In this document: positions 1-5,836 of the stretch, one piece after another
How positions within the stretch are numbered: the first letter of the stretch is position 1
How the letters are laid out: the number at the start of each line of letters is the position of its first letter
From: Microbacteriaceae bacterium
GTDB taxonomy: Bacteria > Actinomycetota > Actinomycetes > Actinomycetales > Microbacteriaceae
Length of the DNA stretch: 5,836 nucleotides
Assembly (NCBI GenBank): GCA_025463665.1
Contig: JAODAY010000251.1
Coordinates: 1 to 5,836, forward strand
Direction: 5' to 3'
The notes under the pieces: model-generated
What the model saw: only the letters and a program-made list of their open reading frames with translations
What the model was told of the DNA's origin: nothing
The model's database searches: none
Position numbers and translations under genes: made by a program

Positions 1-1447
1 CGATCGCGATGCGCTGACGCTGGCCACCCGACAGTTCGCTCGGGTAGCGGAACCGCGATGCCCACGGCAGGGAGACCTGCTCGAGCAGTTCCTTGACCCG
101 TTCCTGCCGTTCCTTGGCCGTGCCGACACCGTGCGCGAGTAGCGGCTCGGCGATGGTGTTGCCCACGTTGTACTGCGGGTCCAGCGAACCGTAGGGGTCC
201 TGGAACACCGGCTGCACTCGGCGGCGGAACTTGAGGAGATCGGCACCCTTCAGCCCCGCGACATCCTGACCATCGAAGTCGATGGAGCCCGAGGTGATTC
301 CCTCAAGCTGGAGGATGAGCTTGGCTACGGTCGACTTGCCCGAACCCGACTCACCCACGAGGGCGGTGGTGGTGCCCTTCTTCACGCCGAACGATACGTC
401 GTTCACGGCGAGCAGTTCGTTGTGCTTGAGCCCCTTGCTGCGGATGCGGTACATCTTGGACACGTTGGTCAGCGAGATGAGGTCCTTGGTCGGAACCGCG
501 GTCTCTCGCTCGACGGCGCGTGCGATGAGCGCGTCATCGAGCGAGCCCTCGCTGAAGATCTCGGCGCCGTCGAGGTCGATGACGCTGCTCTTCGCCGACT
601 GGATGCGACGGGAGGCGAGGCTCGGGGCCGCCGCAACCAGGCGCTGCGTGTAGGGGTGCCTCGGGTTGGCGAGGATCTCCTGCGACGGGCCGGACTCCAC
701 GATCTTGCCCTTGTACATCACGACGAGCTGCTCGGCGCGCTCGGCGGCGAGACCGAGGTCGTGCGTGATGAACAGCACGGAGGTGCCGTAGTCGCGGGTG
801 AGCGAGGCGAGGTGGTCGAGGATCTGGCGCTGCACGGTGACGTCGAGAGCCGAGGTGGGCTCGTCGGCAATGAGCAGCTTCGGCTTGGCGGAGAGGCCGA
901 TGCCGATCAGAACGCGCTGGCGCATCCCGCCGGAGAACTGGTGGGGGTACTGCTTGAGCCTGTCTCCCGCGTCGCTGAGTCCGGCCTCCTTGAGCACCTT
1001 GATGGTCTCGCGGCGGGCGTCTTTGCCGCGGAGGCTGCTGTTGGCGACGATCGCCTCTTCCACCTGGAAACCGATGTTCCACACGGGGTTGAGGTTGGAC
1101 ATCGGATCCTGAGGCACGTAGCCGATCAGGCGACCGCGCACGTCCTGGATGTCCTTGGACTTGAGCTTGGTCAGGTCGCGGCCCTCGAACAGGATCTGTC
1201 CGGCGGTCACCTTCCCCGTTCCGGGCAGCAGGTCGATGATCGACTGTGCGGTGGTCGACTTGCCGGAACCCGACTCGCCCACGATCGCGAGAGTCTGCCC
1301 GGTGTAAAGGGTGAGGTCGACGCCGCGCACGGCAGGCACGAGACCGCGCTGGGTCTGGAAGCCCACCTCGAGTCCGCGGATCTGCAGCAGGGGCTGCTCT
1401 TGTCCGGCTGACGCCATGGTCACCGGCTGGGTCATTGTGTTGCTCAT
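1..1447 (-). CDS. Fused peptide ABC transporter ATPase (DppD-DppF type), 3' end outside window
   Basis: Cytoplasmic ATPase that would power the peptide importer encoded upstream; one chain carries both nucleotide-binding domains, as in fused actinobacterial OppD/DppD proteins. 482 codons are visible. Domain 1: Walker A GESGSGKST at residues 57-65, Q-loop Q113, signature FSGGMRQR 171-178, Walker B LLIADEPTSALD 191-202 and H-loop H229. The HPYT near 264-267 is typical of the oligopeptide-transporter C-terminal extension. Domain 2: a second GESGSGKST at 365-373, Q-loop Q416 and signature LSGGQRQR 472-479. The window ends three residues later, so the second Walker B and H-loop are not seen. The ATG at 1447 overlaps the preceding permease stop as ATGA, with a weak GAGAG 7 nt upstream, so translation is probably coupled. 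ATGs at codons 5 and 11 are less likely starts. Family assignment is secure; peptide specificity is inferred from the neighbours. Confidence 0.95.
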   Translation of the reverse strand, partial: MSNTMTQPVTMASAGQEQPLLQIRGLEVGFQTQRGLVPAVRGVDLTLYTGQTLAIVGESGSGKSTTAQSIIDLLPGTGKVTAGQILFEGRDLTKLKSKDIQDVRGRLIGYVPQDPMSNLNPVWNIGFQVEEAIVANSSLRGKDARRETIKVLKEAGLSDAGDRLKQYPHQFSGGMRQRVLIGIGLSAKPKLLIADEPTSALDVTVQRQILDHLASLTRDYGTSVLFITHDLGLAAERAEQLVVMYKGKIVESGPSQEILANPRHPYTQRLVAAAPSLASRRIQSAKSSVIDLDGAEIFSEGSLDDALIARAVERETAVPTKDLISLTNVSKMYRIRSKGLKHNELLAVNDVSFGVKKGTTTALVGESGSGKSTVAKLILQLEGITSGSIDFDGQDVAGLKGADLLKFRRRVQPVFQDPYGSLDPQYNVGNTIAEPLLAHGVGTAKERQERVKELLEQVSLPWASRFRYPSELSGGQRQRIAI

Positions 1448-2394
1448 CCGCGTGCTCTCGCTTTCGGGTCGAGTGCGTCGCGCACGACGTCACCGAGCAT
1501 GAGGAAGGACAGGACCGTGATCGACAGCGCGATCGACGGGTAGATCAGCACCTGCGGGCTCGTGCGGATCGACGTGCGAGCCTGCCCGATGTCGTTGCCC
1601 CAGGACATGATGTTCGAGGGAAGCCCGATACCGAGGAACGACAACGTGGCCTCGGCCACGATGAACGTGCCGAGCGACACGGTGGCGATCACGATCACCG
1701 GGGCGATCGCGTTGGGCACGACGTGGCGGATCAGGATCTTCGCCCGCGAGACGCCGAGAGCCGTGGATGCAATCACGTAGTCGGAGTTGCTCGCCGACAG
1801 CACGGAACCGCGCATGATGCGCGCGACCTGCGGCCAGGCGAAAACCGAGAGCACAAGGGCCACGGTGAGCGCGGTGCGCTGCGGGATGACGGTCATCAGC
1901 ACGATGGCACCGAGCACGGTCGGGATCGCGAAGAAGATGTCGCCGACGCGCGAGATGATCGCGTCGAACACTCCGCCGTAGAAGCCGGCGAGGGCCCCGA
2001 CGAGTGCGCCGAACAGCGTGACGATCAGCGTAGCGAGCAGGCCGACGGTGAGCGACGCCTGCGTGCCGAATACGATGCGCGAGTAGACGTCGCAGCCCTG
2101 GCGGGTGAACCCGAGCGGGTGGCCCGAGCTCGGGGCTCCGTTGCTGACCGACAACTGGCAGTCCGTGTTCGGAGAAACCTGCGTGAAGAGCCCGGGGAAC
2201 ACCGCGACGAACACGATGAAGAGGATCAGCACCGATGAGATCCAGAACATCGGACGGCGACGCATCGAGTCCCAGGCATCCGCCCAGGTGCTGCGCGCCT
2301 TCTGCGACTCGTCGAGCTTGTCGACGGCTGCGATGGGAGTGTCTTCGAGCGAGGCGACGAAATGCGCCTGTTCGGGGCGATTACTACTTGGCAT
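1444..2394 (-). CDS. DppC/OppC-type peptide ABC transporter permease
   Basis: Second membrane subunit of the peptide importer, 316 residues, the usual length for the family. It has a cytoplasmic N-terminal tail, a first membrane helix at about 49-70 (OppC_N-type region), an external loop, and the HPLG...DVYSRIVFG stretch (92-110) typical of DppC before the core helices. The EAA coupling loop that contacts the ATPase lies at about 206-228 (ASTALGVS followed by HVVPN), and hydrophobic helices follow at about 231-256 and 283-302. The DALDP near the C-terminus (306-310) matches the family ending. The start is ATG with GAGGA at 2405-2401, 6 nt upstream. It overlaps the end of the unbroken upstream permease frame by 11 nt and the ATPase start by 4 nt. 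Two cysteines, C79 and C101, lie in the external loop. All family landmarks are intact; the substrate cannot be told from this subunit. Confidence 0.95.
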   Translation of the reverse strand: MPSSNRPEQAHFVASLEDTPIAAVDKLDESQKARSTWADAWDSMRRRPMFWISSVLILFIVFVAVFPGLFTQVSPNTDCQLSVSNGAPSSGHPLGFTRQGCDVYSRIVFGTQASLTVGLLATLIVTLFGALVGALAGFYGGVFDAIISRVGDIFFAIPTVLGAIVLMTVIPQRTALTVALVLSVFAWPQVARIMRGSVLSASNSDYVIASTALGVSRAKILIRHVVPNAIAPVIVIATVSLGTFIVAEATLSFLGIGLPSNIMSWGNDIGQARTSIRTSPQVLIYPSIALSITVLSFLMLGDVVRDALDPKARARG

Positions 2395-2400
2395 AACGAA

Positions 2401-2405
2401 TCCTC
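2401..2405 (-). promoter_or_regulatory. Ribosome binding site of the DppC-type permease
   Basis: GAGGA on the minus strand, 6 nt before the ATG at 2394. It lies within the last codons of the preceding permease frame and fixes the start of the next gene. Confidence 0.6.
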
Positions 2406-2518
2406 GGGTCGAGGGCGGCGTAGAGCAGGTCGACGAGCAGGTTCGCCAGCACGAAGATGATGACCATCACCGCGATGAACGACACGACGGTCGGACCCTC
2501 TCCGAGGGTGATGGCACG

Positions 2519-2521
2519 CTA
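2519..2521 (-). other. Premature amber codon inside the DppB-type permease
   Basis: The minus strand reads GGC ACC GGG TAG CGT GCC ATC across 2530-2510. The TAG is codon 265 of a 310-codon frame whose remainder is clearly permease sequence. No frameshift is needed to join the two parts, so this is a single substitution (or base-call error) and not an indel. Confidence 0.9.
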
Positions 2522-3316
2522 CCCGGTGCCACCCACCCCCTTGATGATGAAGATTCCCTCGGTGACGATGGCCCCCACCATTAGAGAACCGAGATCCACG
2601 CCGAGGAACGTGACGACGGGCACGAGGGAGTTGCGCAGAACGTGGACGGTGACCACACGACGTCGTGACAGTCCCTTCGCCGTTGCGGTGCGCACGAAGT
2701 CGGCGCTGAGGTTGTCGGAGACGCTGGCGCGCGTGAGTCGCACGATGTAGGCGAACGACACGGATGCCAGCACGAAGGCGGGCAGGATCAGCTCGTTCCA
2801 GTTGGCGTCTCCGCTGACGGTCGGCCGGACGATGCCCCATTGCACACCGAAGAGGTACTGGGCGATGAAGCCGATGACGAAGGTGGGAACCGAGATCAGC
2901 AGCAGGCTGACTACGAGCGCCGAGTTGTCGAACCACTTGCCCTTGCGCAGACCGGCGACGAAGCCGACGAGGATGCCGAAGAAGGCTTCGAAGAGGAGGG
3001 CGAGCATCGCGAGACGGAAGGTGATCGGGAAAGCCGCGGCCATGACGTCACTCACCGGGCGACCGGAGAACGTCGTTCCGAAGTCGCCCGTGAAGATGCC
3101 GCCGATGTAGAGGAGGTACTGCACGATGAACGGCTGATCGAGGTTGTAGCGCGCGCGTACCTGCTCGAGTACTGCCTCGGTGGGCGGGCGGTCGCCGTAG
3201 AGGGCGGCGATCGGGTCTCCGGGGAGGGCGAAGACCATGAAGTAGATGAGGAAGGTCGCACCGAAGAACACGGGGATCATCTGGAGGATTCTCTTGCCTG
3301 TGTACCAGAGCATCAG

Positions 3317-3323
3317 TCCCCCT
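3317..3323 (-). promoter_or_regulatory. Ribosome binding site of the DppB-type permease
   Basis: AGGGGGA on the minus strand ends 3 nt before the ATG at 3313. It is the only purine-rich stretch near this start and supports MLWYTGKRIL as the N-terminus, which fits the family. Confidence 0.6.
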
Positions 3324-3377
3324 GTTTTGAGCTGTTGTACATGAAGATCACAATCGTCGAGTTGCGCTGCTCACGGC

Positions 3378-3407
3378 AATGTCCGGGGCACTGGTGCCCC
3401 GGACATT
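3378..3407 (-). other. Intercistronic hairpin between binding-protein and permease genes
   Basis: Perfect inverted repeat: arms AATGTCCGGGGCA (3378-3390) and TGCCCCGGACATT (3395-3407) separated by 4 nt. In the operon transcript it forms a 13-bp GC-rich stem with a tetraloop, starting 33 nt after the binding-protein stop and ending 64 nt before the permease start. There is no T-run on either side, so it is not a classical intrinsic terminator on either strand. By analogy with hairpins after the first gene of other importer operons, it may protect the upstream message from 3' exonucleases or partly end transcription, giving more binding protein than permease. That role is inferred; the repeat itself is plain in the sequence. 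Confidence 0.8.
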
Positions 3408-3440
3408 ACGCGCTGAGATCTATCCGAGCTGGCTGGTGAA

Positions 3441-5057
3441 CTATTCCTTGGTGATCGCGTGGTACAGCGGGACGGAGTCCCAACCGAACGTCACGTTGTC
3501 GACGGTGTCGGCGGAAACTCCGACAACGTTGGAGTACCACAGCGGGATTGTCGGAAGGTCCGCAAGCAGAATCTCCTGAGCTTCCTGGTACTTCTTGGTG
3601 GCTTCCTCAACGGTAGCCGCCTTGGTGCCTTCCTTGAGCTTCGCTTCGAACTCGGGGCTGTTGTAGTCCTCGTAGTTAGAGCCTGCACCGGCGAGATACA
3701 GCGGGGCGAGGAAGTTGTACAGCGACGGGTAGTCGCCCTGCCATCCGGCACGCACTCCACCGGTCAGCGCGTTGGCCTCACGGTCGGCGAGCGACGCGGC
3801 GAACGTGGGGTACGCCTTGCCTGAAGCCTCGATGCCGAGGGTGTTCACGACGCTGTTGATGACCGCGTCGACCCAGGCCTGGTGGCCGCCGTCGGAGTTG
3901 TAGGCGATGTCGAAGGTGCCGGTGTAGGGGGAGATGGCGTCAGCCTCGGCCCACAGCTTCACTGCTTCTTCGGGGTTGTACTCGAGAACTTCGGCGCCCT
4001 TGAGCTTGTCGGAGTATCCGTCGAGCACGGGCGAGGTGAAGTCGGTTGCCGGGGTACGAGTGCCCTGGAAGATGACGTCGGTGATCTCTTCGCGGTTGAT
4101 CGACATCGAGAGAGCCGCGCGACGCAGCTTGCCCTCTTCGCCGCTCCAGTGCTCGAGGTAGTACGGCATGTTGAAGCCCTGGAAGATCGCGGCGGGCTGG
4201 TTGACAGCCGACTCGGGGAAGTCATCCTGGTAGGTGCTGAATGCCGAGTCGGGCACCGCGTCGAGAACGTCGAGGTTGCCGGACTGCACGTCGGCGTATG
4301 CCGCGTCGAGGTCCGTGTAGAAGACGATGTTCAGTCCACCGTTGGCGGGCTTACGCACGCCGTCGTAGTCGGGGTTGGTGACGAGGTCGATTCCGACCTC
4401 GTGGTCCCAAGCGCCCTCCTCGGCCAGCATGTACGGGCCGTTTCCGATGGGGTTCTCACCGAATGCGGTGATGTCTTCGAGTGCGACACTCGGCCACGGC
4501 ATGTACGCCGTGTAGCCGAGGCGCAGCGGCCAGTCAGCCTCGGGCGCAGCGAGCTCGACGGTGAAGTGTGTGTCGTCGATGACCTTGATGCCGGTGAGCT
4601 CAGAGTCGGCTTCGGCGTTGTAGCCGACGATGTCGTCGAAGAAGTATGAGGCGCTCTGCGCGTTGCTGAGCTTGGCGCCGTAGTTCCACGAGTCGACGAA
4701 CGACTGCGAGGTAACAGCTTCGCCGTTGGTGAACTCCCAGCCCTCTTCGAGGGTGACGGTCCAGTTGGTGGCGTCGTCAGACTCGATCGACTCTGCGACC
4801 TCGTTCTGGATAGCGCCGTCTGCGTCGTAGGACACGAGCCCTGCGAACAGCGAGGTGGCGATCTTTCCGCCACCGGTCTCGGTGGTGTTGGTGGTGATCA
4901 AGGGGTTCTGAGGTTCCGAACCGTTCGTGGTCACGATCGCCGAGGCGTCTCCCGAAGAGGAGGACTCCTCTTCGTTTCCACCTGCGCAACCCGTAAGCGC
5001 CACGGCGCCTACGGCCATGAACGCGATTGCGCTCATTCCAATACGTGATCTCTTCAA
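3441..5057 (-). CDS. Peptide ABC transporter substrate-binding lipoprotein (OppA/DppA-like, SBP family 5)
   Basis: Membrane-anchored extracellular receptor that would capture peptides and deliver them to the permeases encoded downstream; 538 residues, normal for SBP_bac_5. The N-terminus has a basic start (MKRSRIG), a hydrophobic core and a lipobox LTGC with the lipidated cysteine at residue 24, then a Glu/Ser-rich linker. Family landmarks are WEFTNGEAVTSQSFVDSW (107-124), GNGPY (205-209), RRAALSMSINRE (312-323) and GWQGDYPSLYNF (438-449). D442 in the last motif may match the Asp of enteric OppA that binds the peptide amino end, which favours peptides over nickel or sugars; this alignment is from memory. 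The start is TTG, chosen because AGGAGG lies 4 nt upstream and because the next ATG (codon 8) would lose the basic region. It is the first gene of the operon. The exact substrate is unknown. Confidence 0.94.
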   Translation of the reverse strand: MKRSRIGMSAIAFMAVGAVALTGCAGGNEEESSSSGDASAIVTTNGSEPQNPLITTNTTETGGGKIATSLFAGLVSYDADGAIQNEVAESIESDDATNWTVTLEEGWEFTNGEAVTSQSFVDSWNYGAKLSNAQSASYFFDDIVGYNAEADSELTGIKVIDDTHFTVELAAPEADWPLRLGYTAYMPWPSVALEDITAFGENPIGNGPYMLAEEGAWDHEVGIDLVTNPDYDGVRKPANGGLNIVFYTDLDAAYADVQSGNLDVLDAVPDSAFSTYQDDFPESAVNQPAAIFQGFNMPYYLEHWSGEEGKLRRAALSMSINREEITDVIFQGTRTPATDFTSPVLDGYSDKLKGAEVLEYNPEEAVKLWAEADAISPYTGTFDIAYNSDGGHQAWVDAVINSVVNTLGIEASGKAYPTFAASLADREANALTGGVRAGWQGDYPSLYNFLAPLYLAGAGSNYEDYNSPEFEAKLKEGTKAATVEEATKKYQEAQEILLADLPTIPLWYSNVVGVSADTVDNVTFGWDSVPLYHAITKE

Positions 5058-5061
5058 TGTT

Positions 5062-5067
5062 CCTCCT
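5062..5067 (-). promoter_or_regulatory. Ribosome binding site fixing the TTG start of the lipoprotein
   Basis: A perfect AGGAGG on the minus strand, 4 nt before TTG at 5057. The next in-frame ATG, at 5036, is 25 nt away, so this site decides the start codon. The spacing is slightly short. Confidence 0.75.
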
Positions 5068-5347
5068 GTGCAAAGGGCGACCCGACGGCCGAAATAAGAC
5101 TGTGATTTTCGGCACGCTGATATTTAGTGAGTACATGCACCTTAAGCACCCTGCACCGCTCAGCCCAAATCCACGGACACAAACGTTACACACCCGAAAC
5201 GTGTTTGACGAATTCTTGCCTGCGCGCAGAATAGCTGCGAATCGCTCCCAAAATACGCAGGTTTTGTGCACAACCGAGAATCTTTCGTGGGTACCGCTGC
5301 TGTGCCGCCCCGGGAGGCGCGCTGCGGAATCCGCCGGTCGTGCGGCG

Positions 5348-5353
5348 TAGGAT
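5348..5353 (+). promoter_or_regulatory. Candidate -10 box for a leaderless CPBP-protease transcript
   Basis: TAGGAT matches the actinobacterial TANNNT pattern and ends 7 nt before the GTG at 5361, the distance expected if transcription starts at the start codon. No good -35 box is seen 17-18 nt upstream. The alternative is that AGGA (5349-5352) acts as a ribosome binding site 8 nt before the same GTG. Confidence 0.4.
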
Positions 5354-5360
5354 GGTGCCG

Positions 5361-5836
5361 GTGAGCATTCAGGCCGAATCACCACGACGGATGCGCACAG
5401 AGATCGGAATCGTGCTCGGGTTATCGCTCGGTGCATCCGCCGTCTATTCGGTCGTCGCAATCATCAATCGGATGACGCGGGCCGAGGCCCTCTCAGACCA
5501 GACCGCCACGATCAACACCTCGCTGAGTGACCGGCCGACGTTCGATCTGATCTACCAGGTGCTCGCCGTCACCTTCGACCTGATGCCGGTGGCTCTCGTT
5601 CTCTTCCTGCTGTGGCAGTCCGGCCGCCCGCACCTCGGTCGGCTGGGGCTCGACGCCCGGCAGCCCGGGCGCGACGTGCTCACGGGTGTCGCCCTCGTCG
5701 CGGTCATCGGCATCCCCGGGATCGGGGTGTATCTGGCAGGTCGAGCGCTCGGCATCTCCGTCGACGTCGTGCCCACTGCCCTCGACGCCTACTGGTGGAC
5801 CGTGCCCGTGCTCGTGTTGTCGGCGCTCCGTGCGGG
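5361..5836 (+). CDS. CPBP-family intramembrane protease, N-terminal part (3' end outside window)
   Basis: Integral membrane protein; 158 codons are visible before the window ends. It begins MSIQAESPRRMRTEIG, followed by hydrophobic stretches at about residues 15-36, 64-85 and 105-127, and one beginning near 145 that runs off the edge. The RMRTEIG...GLSLGASAVYS opening followed by a membrane segment resembles actinobacterial CPBP (Abi/CAAX-protease-like) proteins as I remember them. The family's catalytic EExxxR and downstream histidine motifs would lie past the end, so activity cannot be judged here. The start is uncertain: GTG at 5361 is preferred because of its spacing from TAGGAT/AGGA. ATG at 5352 adds three residues, and ATG at 5391 would begin MRTEIG. 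It is transcribed away from the importer operon, and no functional link between them is evident. The protein's role is unknown. Confidence 0.75.
   Translation, partial: MSIQAESPRRMRTEIGIVLGLSLGASAVYSVVAIINRMTRAEALSDQTATINTSLSDRPTFDLIYQVLAVTFDLMPVALVLFLLWQSGRPHLGRLGLDARQPGRDVLTGVALVAVIGIPGIGVYLAGRALGISVDVVPTALDAYWWTVPVLVLSALRA

Larger units (their letters stand above)
2384..3313 (-). pseudogene. DppB/OppB-type peptide ABC transporter permease with an in-frame TAG
   Basis: First membrane subunit of the importer. The N-terminal helix (about 9-30), the LPGDP motif (30-34), an external segment, central helices and the EAA coupling loop (about 205-229, AKGLS then HVLRNSLVP) are all normal. After GVGGTG (residues 259-264), codon 265 is TAG at 2521-2519, so the product would have 264 residues. 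The same frame continues for 44 codons, RAITLGEGPTVVS onwards, with a last membrane helix (about 276-300) and the family-typical ending DPRIRYAK, then TAG at 2386-2384. Total frame is 310 codons, the normal family length, and it ends 11 nt inside the next gene, as expected for an intact operon. The ATG at 3313 has AGGGGGA just upstream (3323-3317). Called a pseudogene because of the nonsense codon; a sequence error would make it an ordinary gene. Relatives as I recall them often have an aromatic residue or glutamine here, and TAC, TGG or CAG each differ from TAG by one base. Confidence 0.85.
5058..5360. other. Divergent intergenic region between the importer operon and the CPBP gene
   Basis: About 300 bases without a convincing gene, more AT-rich than its surroundings in the part from about 5090 to 5290. 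It must hold the promoter of the importer operon (minus strand) and of the protease gene (plus strand). On the minus strand I see no good pair of -35 and -10 boxes; TAACGT (5188-5183) fits the TANNNT pattern but lacks a clear -35 box. AAACGT occurs twice on the plus strand, at 5181-5186 and 5197-5202, and a 10-bp palindrome TTGTGCACAA lies at 5264-5273. Either could be a regulator site, but nothing else supports that. Confidence 0.5.

Noticed and set aside
422..1411. Long plus-strand open frame opposite the ATPase gene
   Set aside because: The translation is rich in Val, Glu, Gly and Arg and shows no domain; the minus strand of the same bases encodes a full set of ABC ATPase motifs. It is an antisense shadow caused by high GC.
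1435..2238. Plus-strand open frame opposite the DppC-type permease
   Set aside because: Its product is a run of Asp, Arg, His and Glu without hydrophobic structure, typical of reading high-GC coding DNA backwards, and the opposite strand is an intact permease.
3378..3407. Hairpin read as an intrinsic terminator of the lipoprotein gene
   Set aside because: The stem is strong, but neither strand has the following T-run, and the permease genes downstream lack another obvious promoter. It is kept as an intercistronic hairpin.
3882..4649. Plus-strand 255-codon frame opposite the lipoprotein gene
   Set aside because: It is Val/Gly-rich with no recognisable motif or ribosome binding site and lies wholly inside the clearly coding lipoprotein gene.
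5239..5251. GGGAGCG on the minus strand resembling half of a LacI-family (CebR-like) site
   Set aside because: The expected symmetric second half is absent, and a peptide importer is not a typical target of that regulator.
5264..5273. Palindrome TTGTGCACAA as an operator
   Set aside because: Ten bases of perfect symmetry is short, the flanks do not extend it, and I recognise no regulator for it.
5186..5460. Minus-strand open frames in the intergenic region upstream of the lipoprotein
   Set aside because: No ribosome binding site, no recognisable protein features, and codon usage unlike the neighbouring genes.

Overview
The window looks like ordinary chromosomal DNA from a high-GC actinobacterium. 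The evidence is strong G/C preference at third codon positions, a lipoprotein started by TTG, a fused double ABC ATPase of the kind common in Actinobacteria, and a CPBP-type membrane protein with an actinobacterial-looking N-terminus. The permease sequences resemble those of Microbacteriaceae, but that is a recollection of family sequences, not a search result. I see no tRNA, rRNA, CRISPR array, insertion sequence or phage gene.

From about 5057 down to 1 the minus strand carries one oligopeptide/dipeptide (Opp/Dpp) ABC importer operon. In transcription order it holds a family-5 solute-binding lipoprotein (5057-3441), an intergenic stretch with a perfect 13-bp hairpin (3378-3407), a DppB/OppB-type permease (3313-2384), a DppC/OppC-type permease (2394-1444) and a fused ATPase with two nucleotide-binding domains (1447 to beyond position 1). 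The last three genes overlap (11 nt, then an ATGA overlap), which suggests translational coupling. The lipoprotein would capture peptides outside the membrane, the two permeases would form the channel, and the two halves of the ATPase would power transport. The hairpin after the first gene could let binding protein be made in excess over the membrane parts.

The main oddity is in the DppB-type permease. An in-frame TAG at 2521-2519 cuts the protein to 264 residues, yet the same frame runs on for 44 well-conserved codons (last membrane helix, then DPRIRY) to a natural stop inside the dppC start region. This is a recent nonsense mutation, a sequence error or, less likely, readthrough.

On the plus strand, after a 303-base divergent intergenic region (5058-5360), a CPBP-family membrane protease gene starts near 5361 and runs off the right end before its catalytic motif. 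A TAGGAT box 7 nt before its GTG suggests a leaderless transcript. I found no convincing sign of a new biological system. The hairpin, the nonsense codon and the leaderless start are the points worth checking.
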